Source of the DNA: JACRCG01 sp964524835
Lineage (GTDB): Bacteria > Desulfobacterota > Desulfuromonadia > Geobacterales > Pseudopelobacteraceae
NCBI GenBank assembly: GCA_964524835.1
Contig: CAZGEG010000019.1
Location: 1-64,000, forward strand
Reading direction: 5' to 3'
Length of the DNA stretch: 64,000 bases
How positions within the stretch are numbered: the first letter of the stretch is position 1; the number at the start of each line of letters is the position of its first letter. Positions 32,467 to 40,124 of the stretch are shown in pieces. The notes beneath the pieces are model-generated. The model searched no databases, was not told where the DNA came from, and was given only the letters and a program-made list of their open reading frames with translations. Position numbers and translations under genes: made by a program.

Positions 32467-32802
32467 ATGCCATCGGAAGGATTTGTCTGCAAACAGTGCG
32501 GCCATTGCTGTCTGAATCTCGGTGCGTATCAGACTTGCGCTTCTGAGGAAGATATCGCCTTGTGGGAGGAGAACGGGCGGGATGACCTTCTTGATTGGGT
32601 TATTGAGATCGCGCCGGGGGTTTACGATATCTGGATGCATCCGGAGACCGGCGACTATGTAAGTCGCTGTCCGTGGTTGGATAAGACGCCGGGAAAGGAG
32701 AAGTATGTCTGCCGTATTCAGGCATTGAAACCCGAGATATGCAGGGATTATCCGGTGTCGATAGAGCATGCAGAGAAGACTGGATGTCGTGGGTTTGGTT
32801 AA
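32467..32802 (+). CDS. YkgJ-family cysteine cluster protein
   Basis: A 111-residue protein with the zinc- or iron-sulfur-type cysteine pattern of the YkgJ/UPF0153 family: FVCKQCGHCCLNLG at residues 7-20, CPWLD near 76, and CRIQALKPEICRDYPV near 91-106, then a last Cys near 108. The precise metal and function are unknown. An AAGGAGG site lies before the ATG. It is free-standing between the remnant genes and the TcmP operon, GC content intermediate, and appears complete. Confidence 0.8.
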   Translation: MPSEGFVCKQCGHCCLNLGAYQTCASEEDIALWEENGRDDLLDWVIEIAPGVYDIWMHPETGDYVSRCPWLDKTPGKEKYVCRIQALKPEICRDYPVSIEHAEKTGCRGFG

Positions 32803-32861
32803 GTGGGCGGGGCTTGGGAGGTTAGCTTGGTTGATCATGGGACGTATAATGGAGAGAATGG

Positions 32862-32919
32862 CAAAAAGCTGAACCAGACTCCGAAGATTTCAAAAAATTG
32901 AACCAGACCCCGAAGATTT
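32862..32919 (+). repeat. Tandem pair of 29-base direct repeats
   Basis: Units 32862-32890 and 32891-32919 lie head to tail and match at 26 of 29 positions; each contains TGAACCAGAC-CCGAAGATTT. They fill the space just before the TcmP operon promoter region. Origin unknown; possibly a scar of a mobile element or a binding site array. Confidence 0.65.
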
Positions 32920-32941
32920 TACTCATATATGACTTATGCTG

Positions 32942-32955
32942 TCACACAAGTGTGA
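32942..32955. promoter_or_regulatory. Operator-like palindrome before tcmP
   Basis: TCACAC-AA-GTGTGA is a perfect inverted repeat ending 12 bases before the tcmP start codon. A repressor bound here would block transcription or ribosome access. A TATGCT -10-like sequence lies directly upstream (about 32935-32940). Confidence 0.45.
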
Positions 32956-32967
32956 TACGGAGATAGT

Positions 32968-34137
32968 ATGGAGATTCCTGCACAGTACAGAGGCCGCGAA
33001 CAGACATACTTCAAGCACTGCTTACTTGAAGCATATCTGGAACGACTGTTCATGATCGTCGGACAGCATGAGCGAACCATATGCTACGTGGATTGCTTCG
33101 CGGGGCCGTGGGAAGAACAGGGTGATGATCTCGAAGATACTTCAATTGCCAGATCGTTGAACATCATCAGTAAATGTCGTGAAGGTCTGCACGGGATGGG
33201 TAAAACTGTCAAGTTCCGGGCACTGTTCGTAGAACAAAAAAGCAAATCTTTTCGTAAGCTTCAGGACTATCTGAACAGCAGAAAAAGTGACGGCATTGAA
33301 ACCCATTCTCTAAACGGTTTCTTTCACGAGTTAGTGCAAGACATTCTAAGCTGGTGCGGTAGCGACGGGTTTGCCTTCTTTTTCGTGGATCCAAAGGGCT
33401 GGAAAAACGCTGTTGAACTTCCTACATTGGCCCCGCTCCTCCAACGGCCCAACTCAGAATTTCTCATCAATTTCATGTATGACTTTCTCTCCCGTACTGT
33501 TCCTCAGCCGGTATTCCAAGAGGAGATGCGGAGCATCTTTGGCATAGTTCCGGATGGTCAGGACAAGTCACCAGAACAGCGCGAGGAATACCTTCTATCT
33601 CTGTATCGGGACAACCTCAAACAGGTATTGCCAGCTGGTAACGGAAAGCCGCGTACGGCCTGTGTCAAGGTGCTCAAGCCAACAAGAAACCGCACCCTGT
33701 ATCATCTTGTGTACCTGACGAGGCATCCGAAGGGGATTGTCGTATTCATGGAAGCATCGGAGAAGCTTGAACTGGTCCAAAAAAAGGCGCGTGAGCAGGC
33801 AAAACAGGATGAGAGGGAACAGCGGAGCAAACAGCTGGAAATTTTTGCCGCAGCTGAACAGGTCAGCCACAAGAAACCAGAACAAGGCCTGGCCGAAGTA
33901 GAAGAATACTGGCTGAACCGGCTAACTAACACCCCGGAAGAGTACGGGATGGACAAGCTTGCCGATATCTTAGAAGAAACCGGCTGGTTTGTCAGTGACC
34001 TCCAAAAAGCGTTTGGAGAACTGGCCCGAAAGGGGCAGGTGAAGAATCTCGACGGCACACCGAAACGTCGGAGCAAATTTGTTTATTTCGAAGCCAACCA
34101 CAATGCCGGTGAGCGGCTGATAAAGGTGACAGCATGA
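32968..34137 (+). CDS. tcmP: Three-Cys-motif partner protein TcmP
   Basis: A 389-residue protein of the TcmP family (TIGR04474), named for being encoded beside three-Cys-motif Gp37 proteins. The N-terminal half looks like a Rossmann methyltransferase: CYVDCFAGPW (residues 39-48, motif I-like), LFVEQKSKSFRKL (motif II-like) and FAFFFVDPKGWKN (about 135-147, motif IV-like). A charged helical stretch (QKKAREQAKQDEREQRSKQL) precedes a winged-helix-like C-terminus. The ATG has GGAG upstream, and the stop overlaps the next gene (ATGA). Substrate is unknown; methyltransferase chemistry is inference. Confidence 0.88.
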   Translation: MEIPAQYRGREQTYFKHCLLEAYLERLFMIVGQHERTICYVDCFAGPWEEQGDDLEDTSIARSLNIISKCREGLHGMGKTVKFRALFVEQKSKSFRKLQDYLNSRKSDGIETHSLNGFFHELVQDILSWCGSDGFAFFFVDPKGWKNAVELPTLAPLLQRPNSEFLINFMYDFLSRTVPQPVFQEEMRSIFGIVPDGQDKSPEQREEYLLSLYRDNLKQVLPAGNGKPRTACVKVLKPTRNRTLYHLVYLTRHPKGIVVFMEASEKLELVQKKAREQAKQDEREQRSKQLEIFAAAEQVSHKKPEQGLAEVEEYWLNRLTNTPEEYGMDKLADILEETGWFVSDLQKAFGELARKGQVKNLDGTPKRRSKFVYFEANHNAGERLIKVTA

Positions 34138-34871
34138 GTACACAAACATCGATAGAATGGACGGAGCAAACCTGGAACCCCGCCGTGGGATGCAGTAAGG
34201 TTTCTCCCGGTTGTGCCAACTGTTACGCGGAGGCTATGTCCAAGCGCCTGCAGGCTATGAAGGTGCATGGCTATGAAAACGGCTTCGCCCTGACCATGTT
34301 ACCCCATCGCCTGGAGGAACCGCTGAAGAGAACGAAGCCTACTATCTACTTCGTCAACTCCATGAGCGATATTTTTCATGAAGAGATCCCTGACGATTAC
34401 ATCCGACAGGTGTTCGACGTGATCCGCCGAGCGCCGCAGCATACCTTTCAGGTGCTAACCAAGCGGGCTGAGCGGATGGCAGCGTTTTTTAAAGAGAATG
34501 CGCCGCCCAAAAATGCCTGGCTGGGAGTGACGGTGGAGGACAGGAAGCACGGCGTGCCGCGCCTCGACTTGTTGCGTCAGGTTCCGGCTTTCATTCGCTT
34601 CGTCTCCGTTGAGCCGCTTTTAGAGGATTTGGGGAAGCTTGATTTGGCCGGGATTCACTGGGTCATCGTCGGCGGGGAATCAGGACCAAAGGCCCGTCCG
34701 ATGCAGCAAGAGTGGGTGCTGAATATCAAGCGTCAGTGTGACGAGCAGCGTTCCGCTTTTTTCTTCAAGCAGTGGGGTGGATGGGGAGTGGATGGGAAAA
34801 AGCGGGCGAAGAAACAGAATGGAAGGTTGTTGCAGGGGCGGACGTGGGATGCTGTGCCAAATTATCTTTGA
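34134..34871 (+). CDS. Gp37/Gp68 (DUF5131) three-Cys-motif protein
   Basis: A 245-residue protein of the phage Gp37/Gp68 family. The three-cysteine motif is GCSKVSPGCANCYAEAMSKRL with Cys20, Cys27 and Cys30, likely an iron-sulfur site and reminiscent of radical-SAM enzymes. Other family blocks are YFVNSMSDIFHEEIP, FVSVEPLLEDLG, WVIVGGESGPKARPM and the tail FFFKQWGG..GR..WDAVP. It overlaps tcmP by 4 bases, so both are translated together. Two decayed copies of its 3' end lie at 32296-32416 and 37218-37306. The reaction it carries out is unknown. Confidence 0.88.
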   Translation: MSTQTSIEWTEQTWNPAVGCSKVSPGCANCYAEAMSKRLQAMKVHGYENGFALTMLPHRLEEPLKRTKPTIYFVNSMSDIFHEEIPDDYIRQVFDVIRRAPQHTFQVLTKRAERMAAFFKENAPPKNAWLGVTVEDRKHGVPRLDLLRQVPAFIRFVSVEPLLEDLGKLDLAGIHWVIVGGESGPKARPMQQEWVLNIKRQCDEQRSAFFFKQWGGWGVDGKKRAKKQNGRLLQGRTWDAVPNYL

Positions 34872-34892
34872 TTGGTTTATAGGGGGCTAGCC

Positions 34893-35402
34893 GTGAAAAA
34901 CTATACGCAAGCTGAACTGGATGCTCTCATTTCCTGCCCGAAACGCATCATTGAACCACCACGTAAAGAGATGAAGGTCGAACGGGGCACTCTAAGGAAT
35001 GATATGAAACTCGTGTCATTAAATGGAAAAACTGAGTTTATTGTTTTTATGAGGATTAATGAACATTTCCAGGAAAATTTTTCCATCGGACTCACAGTTA
35101 TTCCGAAAGATGAGCCTGGAAGTTTTTGCGTGCTACGTTGCAATGGACCTCATGGGGAGCATACAAATGACGGGTATGGAGAAGAGAACCCACACTTCGA
35201 TTTTCACATTCATCGTGCCAACGCCAGCATGCTTGCTGAGGGAATGTTACCGGAAAAATTCGCTGAAAAGACCGAAACATATGCGTCTTACGAAGAAGCG
35301 CTTTCGCACTTTGTGAAACTGACTAATATTCAGAATGTCGGGCAATATATTACTCTACAGGATCAACTTTCTTTCGGATTTCCTCAAGGTGAGCAGATAT
35401 GA
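34893..35402 (+). CDS. Unknown protein coupled to DUF1828 gene
   Basis: A 169-residue protein, MKNYTQAELDALISCPKRI onward. It has a strand-rich core (KLVSLNGKTEFIVFMRIN, GLTVIPKDEPGSFCVLRCNGPHG) and histidine-rich PHFDFHIHRAN near residue 107, which might bind a metal. I think it may be a DUF6978-type protein but am not certain. The open frame starts with a TTG at 34872; the GTG at 34893 has an AGGGGG site and fits better. Its stop overlaps the next start (ATGA), and it sits 21 bases after the Gp37 gene. Part of the TcmP operon. Confidence 0.7.
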   Translation: MKNYTQAELDALISCPKRIIEPPRKEMKVERGTLRNDMKLVSLNGKTEFIVFMRINEHFQENFSIGLTVIPKDEPGSFCVLRCNGPHGEHTNDGYGEENPHFDFHIHRANASMLAEGMLPEKFAEKTETYASYEEALSHFVKLTNIQNVGQYITLQDQLSFGFPQGEQI

Positions 35403-36154
35403 ATTATCTTGACATGCTAAAGGCTCAATTTAATAACAGGATTGCTTTCCGCGAAAAACGTCCGGGAGTGCTTCAATTAGTGGTGCCGCTCTATCATGAA
35501 GATGGGGATATGGTGGACATCTTCATCCAGGAAAAACGTGACAGCGGGACTATCAGAATTAGTGACTACGGCATGACCCTCATGCGTTTGTCATATTCTT
35601 TTGATCTCGACACACCGAACAAGGAACGTATTTTTTGCCGAATTCTGGCAGAAAACCAGGTCTACGAGGAAAACGGCACTTTATTCATTGATATCAAGCC
35701 GGAATCACTGTATCCCGCCATCCTTCAGTTCGCCCAGACCGTGGCCAAAGTCTCCAATATGAGGCTTTACAAAAGAGAGGTTGTGCAGAGTCTGTTTTAC
35801 GAAATACTCGAAGAGATCATTGAGGAGAAACTAAGACCGTACAACCCCAAACCGCATGTTTTTCCGTTGCCCGAGCGAGATGATCTGGAAGTTGATTACC
35901 TGTTTGATATCAGGCCGTACCCGGTCTATCTCTTCGGAGTTAAGGACTCCGCCAAAGCACGCCTGGCGACAATCTCCTGCCTGGAGTATCAACGCGCGAA
36001 ATTGAAGTTCAAGGGATTCGTTGTGCATGAGGATTTTGACGGGCTGAACAAGAAGGATCGTAGCCGGATCACCAGCGCAATCGACAAGCAATTCATCTCT
36101 CTTGATGACTTCAGGACCAACGCCGAACAAGTCTTTGAGCGAGAGGCCGCCTGA
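35399..36154 (+). CDS. DUF1828/DUF1829 domain protein
   Basis: A 251-residue protein: the N-terminal DUF1828 domain has LVVPLYHEDGDMVDIFIQEKRDSGTIRISDYGMTLMRLSY (about residues 26-66), and the C-terminal DUF1829 half has VDYLFDIRPYPVYLFGVKD and a helical end. Both domains are of unknown function and common in defence and prophage contexts. It overlaps the previous gene by 4 bases, so the pair likely forms a complex. The TIR gene follows 63 bases later. It may sense or act on an invader, but that is inference from location. Confidence 0.8.
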   Translation: MNYLDMLKAQFNNRIAFREKRPGVLQLVVPLYHEDGDMVDIFIQEKRDSGTIRISDYGMTLMRLSYSFDLDTPNKERIFCRILAENQVYEENGTLFIDIKPESLYPAILQFAQTVAKVSNMRLYKREVVQSLFYEILEEIIEEKLRPYNPKPHVFPLPERDDLEVDYLFDIRPYPVYLFGVKDSAKARLATISCLEYQRAKLKFKGFVVHEDFDGLNKKDRSRITSAIDKQFISLDDFRTNAEQVFEREAA

Positions 36155-36217
36155 TGCCCGGACTGTTCTTTAAATAGTTGAGTTCGTCTTCAGATTCCGA
36201 AGCTACAAAGGATTGTA

Positions 36218-37180
36218 ATGAACATGGCAAAAATATTCTTCTCCTACTCACACAAAGACGAATCGCTTCGAGACGAGCTGGAAAAACACCTTTCCGTTAT
36301 AAAACGGCAGGGGCTGATCGAGACGTGGCATGATCGGCGAATTGGCGCGGGCGGGGACTTCGGTCGGGAGATCAGCAGCCATCTTGAAGATGCCGACATA
36401 ATTCTGCTCCTCGTCAGTTCTGATTTTCTCGCATCAGACTATTGCTATGACATCGAGATGAAGCGCGCGATGGAGAGGCATGAGCGCGGAGATGCTACGA
36501 TTATACCCGTTATATTACGTCCCTGCAGCTGGCATGGCGCTCCTTTCGGAAAACTTCTTGCTGCAACGGCAGATGGAAAAGCAATCGTTAAATATCCGAC
36601 GCTTGATGATGGCTTTCTTGAGGTAACATCTGCCATCGAAAACGCTGTACAAAGAATTCGGTCACAATCGGGGCCTGAAACTGCAGCTGAACCGGTAGTC
36701 TTATCTCGCCCCACAACCGTAGCCACTCCTCGTTCAAGCAATCTGAGAATTACCCGGCAATTCACAGATCACGATCAGGACGTTTTCCTTGATGGGGCCT
36801 TCAACTTTATCTGTAATTTTTTAGAAGAGTCCCTTAGGGAGCTGGAGAGGCGGAGTCCCGACATTCAAACCCAAGGTGCGAGGATTGATCTGCGCCACTT
36901 CTCCGCGAAGATCTACCGCAATGGACAACAGATCACTGGTTGCAGAATCTGGTATGGCGGCAGAACATCATTTACAAGCGGCATTCTCTACTCCAGTAAT
37001 GCCGACTCCACCTCCGACGGTTCATATAATGAATCATTGTCTGCCGAGAATGACGGGTACTCTTTGCACCTCAAACCTCTCGGGATGGCTCATTATGGGA
37101 ACCCTCCCGTGAAACAGTTGACGGAAGAAGGCGCGGCTGAGTACCTATGGTCATTGCTGATAGAGCCGCTTCAGCGTTAA
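36218..37180 (+). CDS. TIR-domain protein with unknown C-terminal domain
   Basis: A 320-residue protein. Residues 1-145 form a TIR domain: KIFFSYSHKDESLRDEL, WHDRRIGAGGDFGREI, DIILLLVSSDFLASDYCYDIEM with Glu80 in the position of the NADase catalytic glutamate, and IIPVILRPCSWHGAPF. The C-terminal half (about 185-320) is not a domain I recognise and could be the trigger-sensing part. Bacterial TIR proteins cleave NAD+ or make signal molecules in abortive defence. Starts at 36218 or 36224 are possible. It ends the TcmP operon; a Gp37 remnant follows. Confidence 0.82.
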   Translation: MNMAKIFFSYSHKDESLRDELEKHLSVIKRQGLIETWHDRRIGAGGDFGREISSHLEDADIILLLVSSDFLASDYCYDIEMKRAMERHERGDATIIPVILRPCSWHGAPFGKLLAATADGKAIVKYPTLDDGFLEVTSAIENAVQRIRSQSGPETAAEPVVLSRPTTVATPRSSNLRITRQFTDHDQDVFLDGAFNFICNFLEESLRELERRSPDIQTQGARIDLRHFSAKIYRNGQQITGCRIWYGGRTSFTSGILYSSNADSTSDGSYNESLSAENDGYSLHLKPLGMAHYGNPPVKQLTEEGAAEYLWSLLIEPLQR

Positions 37181-37217
37181 ATTTGGCAGTTCCAGCAGAA
37201 ATGAACCCAATGCAACA

Positions 37218-37306
37218 ATGCAAACCCGGAGAAAATGTACTTCACCAAGCAGTGGGAGGGAACAGAATAGGCGGTTGTTGCGGGGATGGCGTGGGATGCT
37301 GTGCCG
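37218..37306 (+). pseudogene. Second 3' remnant of a Gp37/DUF5131-type gene
   Basis: Starts in the CCCGGAGAAAATGT context shared with the remnant at 32296, then reads MYFTKQWEGTE before a stop. After a deletion of about 30 bases relative to the intact gene it continues with GGTTGTTGCGGGGATGGCGTGGGATGCTGTGCC, which matches the coding of the intact C-terminal WDAVP. It lies 37 bases after the TIR stop. Both remnants are closer to each other upstream than to the intact gene. Confidence 0.65.
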
Positions 37307-37364
37307 TTAGCACCTTGCCAATGTTCAATAGGATGAAATTGCTTTGGCAGACAGGGGCTTATAA

Positions 37365-38129
37365 GTGTTAGACAAAAAGGCTTTAAATGCCGGATTCTTA
37401 TATAAATACCGATGTTACAACGCCTATTCATTGGCAAATCTAGCAAATGAAACTGTCTGGCTATCTAAACCAAAGTCGTTCAACGATCCGTTTGACTGTG
37501 CGATAACTCTTGATCGAGATACCTACAAGCAATCGATGATAGATGCAATTATTGTTGCAATGGAAAGGACGCAACAAAAAAACTCAAGGGAAAAAGAGCT
37601 ATTCAAGGAAAGGCCTGGAGACAGAGATGCGTTTGAAACCCTGAGAGATGGTGTGAAGGATTTATTTCAAAACATTGGCATATGCTCGTTTAGTGCAGTA
37701 CCAGATCATATTCTTATGTGGTCCCATTACGCTGACAATCATAAAGGGTTCTGTGTCGAATACGATTGTCGTGAAGGAACAAAACTTAAGGAGCTCGCAC
37801 AACCAGTGACGTACTCCGAATCCTTTCCTAAAGTATCTGCTTCAGACTTGGTAGGAGATAGACAGAGTGAAGTAATAGATTATCTTTGGCTTACAAAATC
37901 ATCGGTTTGGTCATATGAACAAGAGTGGCGTGTAATGATGCCAGAGGGCGACAAAGGCTACCAATCTCCCTCAAAAATCACGACGGTTATCTTCGGAGCA
38001 AAGATGCCTGTTGATGATAGAGTCACTGTCAGAAACATTCTTAATGACGATGTAGATGTGGTTTACAAGGAAGCCGTCTTGGCAGATGGCCATTTCAAGC
38101 TAGAAATCAAGGATTTTGGTTGGATCTAA
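37365..38129 (+). CDS. DUF2971 domain protein
   Basis: A 254-residue protein of the DUF2971 family: FLYKYRCYNAYSLANLANETVWLSKPKSFNDPFDC near the start, then ICSFSAVPDHILMWSHYADNHKGFCVEYD (about residues 104-132), and LWLTKSSVWSYEQEWRVM. The GTG start follows AGGGG. Function is not known; the family recurs in accessory DNA. Codon use is markedly AT-rich compared with flanking genes, suggesting separate acquisition. It appears complete and stands alone between a Gp37 remnant and the restriction-modification operon. Confidence 0.82.
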   Translation: MLDKKALNAGFLYKYRCYNAYSLANLANETVWLSKPKSFNDPFDCAITLDRDTYKQSMIDAIIVAMERTQQKNSREKELFKERPGDRDAFETLRDGVKDLFQNIGICSFSAVPDHILMWSHYADNHKGFCVEYDCREGTKLKELAQPVTYSESFPKVSASDLVGDRQSEVIDYLWLTKSSVWSYEQEWRVMMPEGDKGYQSPSKITTVIFGAKMPVDDRVTVRNILNDDVDVVYKEAVLADGHFKLEIKDFGWI

Positions 38130-38169
38130 ACCGCTATTCACGGTAGCGGCATTGATACGCCATATGACA

Positions 38170-38250
38170 CCCCCCCCTCCCTAACCCTCCCCCGCTGGGT
38201 GAGGGGACTAAAAACTCCTCCACCTAGCGGGGGGGAGGTTGGGAGGGGGG
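38170..38250. repeat. Large C-rich/G-rich inverted repeat
   Basis: A C-rich arm (38170-38195) and a G-rich arm (38226-38250) are nearly complementary over about 25 bases, with a spacer containing ACTAAAAACTCC. Such CCCTCCC..GGGAGGG elements are frequent dispersed repeats in bacterial genomes. It lies before mod and may act as a terminator for the DUF2971 gene. Confidence 0.6.
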
Positions 38251-38283
38251 ATGTAACAAAGCAGAAACAAGGAGTCTTTAAAT

Positions 38284-40122
38284 ATGCCGACAATGGAATT
38301 CAAAGGAAAGCAGTTTGTCTATTCCCATCACCTGAGCGTGCCGTTCCGTGAATTGAAGGTGGATGCGGCCAAGTCTCTGCCCGCCGAAGGGCAAAAGCCT
38401 TCGCTGGACGACAACCTGATCATCCACGGTGACAACCTGGAGGCGCTCAAGGCCCTGCTCCCTACCCATGCCGGCAAGATCGACTGCATCTTCATCGATC
38501 CGCCCTACAACACCGGCAACGAGGGGTGGTGCTACAACGACAACGTCCGCTCGCCTCTGATGAAGGAATGGTTGAAGAAGTCGGCCAATCCGGTGGATAA
38601 GGAAGACCTGGAGCGGCATGACAAGTGGCTCTGCATGATGTGGCCGCGGTTGAATCTGCTGCGGGAGCTGCTGTCAGAGCAAGGGTGCATATGGATTACT
38701 TTGGACGACAATGAAGCGCACCGGGCAAAAATTATTATGGATGAGATTTTTGGCGAGGAAAACTTTCTGGGAAACGTCATTTGGGAAAAAGCCGATAGCC
38801 CGCGAATGGATGCTGACTATTTTTCAACTCGTCACGACCACCTCCTCGTCTATGCTAACTCTCTTGCCTCTGTCAGGTTCTGCCGATTACTAACCGATTT
38901 GGATAATTTACCCACCCATTACGACAAAACAGATGAAGAGGACCGGAAATTCTATTTGAAGCCTCTAAGAGCAATGGGGGGACAAGGTGAAAGACGGGAG
39001 GCAAGACCCAATCTCTATTACGAAATAGAGGCACCTGATGGTACAAAGGTTTTTCCAAAGCTCAAAGATGGAACAGATGGCGCATGGCGTTGGAGTCGAT
39101 CAAAGCTGGAAAAAGAAATACATCGAATTGAATTCAAGCAAGGTGCCACTGGCTGGACCCCTTATTTCAGAATATATGCAGACGGAAGTGATGGCACTCC
39201 TCCCGAAACTATTTTTTACAATCGTGACGTTGGCAGTAATCGAACTTCCAAGGCAGAGATACGTCAAATCCTTGATGCTGGAGATACTTTCGAAACGCCA
39301 AAACCTGTAGGCTTGATTAAACGAATTTTGGATATTGCCACCGATGAAAACTCCATCATACTCGACTCCTTCGCCGGTTCCGGCACCACCGCCCACGCCG
39401 TTCTTGCAGCCAACGAGAAAGACGGCGGCAATCGCCGTTTTATCCTGATCGAATGCGAGGAATACGCCGATACGCTAACTGCCGAGCGGGTGCGGCGAGT
39501 CATCAACGGCTATCCTTTCAGCGGTAACCAGCGCGAAGAGCTGTTCAGCGAGAAAATCACCTGGACCAATTTTTCCAAGAAATCGCAGAAACTGCTCCTT
39601 GAAGTCGAACATATCGAAAAGACCAAAGGCGCGGCGTTCGACACGGTAAAAAAGGAGATCAAGGACGGTGTGCTGACAGTAACCGGCGAGCGTAAGATCA
39701 CCGAAACAGCGCCGGGGCTGGGCGGCAGCTTCACTTACTGCACCTTGGGCGAGCCGATCGAGATCGAAAACCTGCTCACCGGCAAGGGACTCCCCAACTT
39801 CGATGCCCTGGCCCGTTATGTCTTCTACACCGCCACCGGCCGGTCACTGGAAACGGTTGCCGCACACTCCACCGATGGTTTCATCGGTGAAACCGAACTG
39901 TTCCGCATTCATCTCTTCTATCAGCCGGACACGGCCTGGCTGCGCTCCAACGAGGCGGCGCTGAACGCCGAGCGGGTGGCGGCGATTGCCAAGGGGAACA
40001 AGTCCGGCAAGCGCTCCATCGTCTTTGCCGTGGCCAAGTTCATGAGTCAGAAAGAGTTGACCAAGGAACGCATCGAGTTCTGTCAGTTGCCATATGCCAT
40101 TCACCGGATTTTGGGAGCCTGA
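38284..40122 (+). CDS. mod: Type III restriction-modification methyltransferase Mod
   Basis: A 612-residue N6-adenine DNA methyltransferase of the beta class: DPPYNTGN (residues 72-79) comes before the SAM-binding FAGSGTTAHAV (about 363-373). The N-terminal NLIIHGDNLEALKALL motif is typical of Mod. The central target-recognition part (about residues 135-355) is coded by clearly AT-richer DNA than the two flanks, pointing to domain exchange. AAGGAG precedes the ATG. KilA-N follows 2 bases after the stop, then res. Mod methylates one strand of an asymmetric site and is needed by Res. Confidence 0.92.
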   Translation: MPTMEFKGKQFVYSHHLSVPFRELKVDAAKSLPAEGQKPSLDDNLIIHGDNLEALKALLPTHAGKIDCIFIDPPYNTGNEGWCYNDNVRSPLMKEWLKKSANPVDKEDLERHDKWLCMMWPRLNLLRELLSEQGCIWITLDDNEAHRAKIIMDEIFGEENFLGNVIWEKADSPRMDADYFSTRHDHLLVYANSLASVRFCRLLTDLDNLPTHYDKTDEEDRKFYLKPLRAMGGQGERREARPNLYYEIEAPDGTKVFPKLKDGTDGAWRWSRSKLEKEIHRIEFKQGATGWTPYFRIYADGSDGTPPETIFYNRDVGSNRTSKAEIRQILDAGDTFETPKPVGLIKRILDIATDENSIILDSFAGSGTTAHAVLAANEKDGGNRRFILIECEEYADTLTAERVRRVINGYPFSGNQREELFSEKITWTNFSKKSQKLLLEVEHIEKTKGAAFDTVKKEIKDGVLTVTGERKITETAPGLGGSFTYCTLGEPIEIENLLTGKGLPNFDALARYVFYTATGRSLETVAAHSTDGFIGETELFRIHLFYQPDTAWLRSNEAALNAERVAAIAKGNKSGKRSIVFAVAKFMSQKELTKERIEFCQLPYAIHRILGA

Positions 40123-40124
40123 CC

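Noticed and set aside
36445..36765. Minus-strand frame inside the TIR gene
   Set aside because: Shadow of the TIR coding frame; no ribosome site and no recognisable product.
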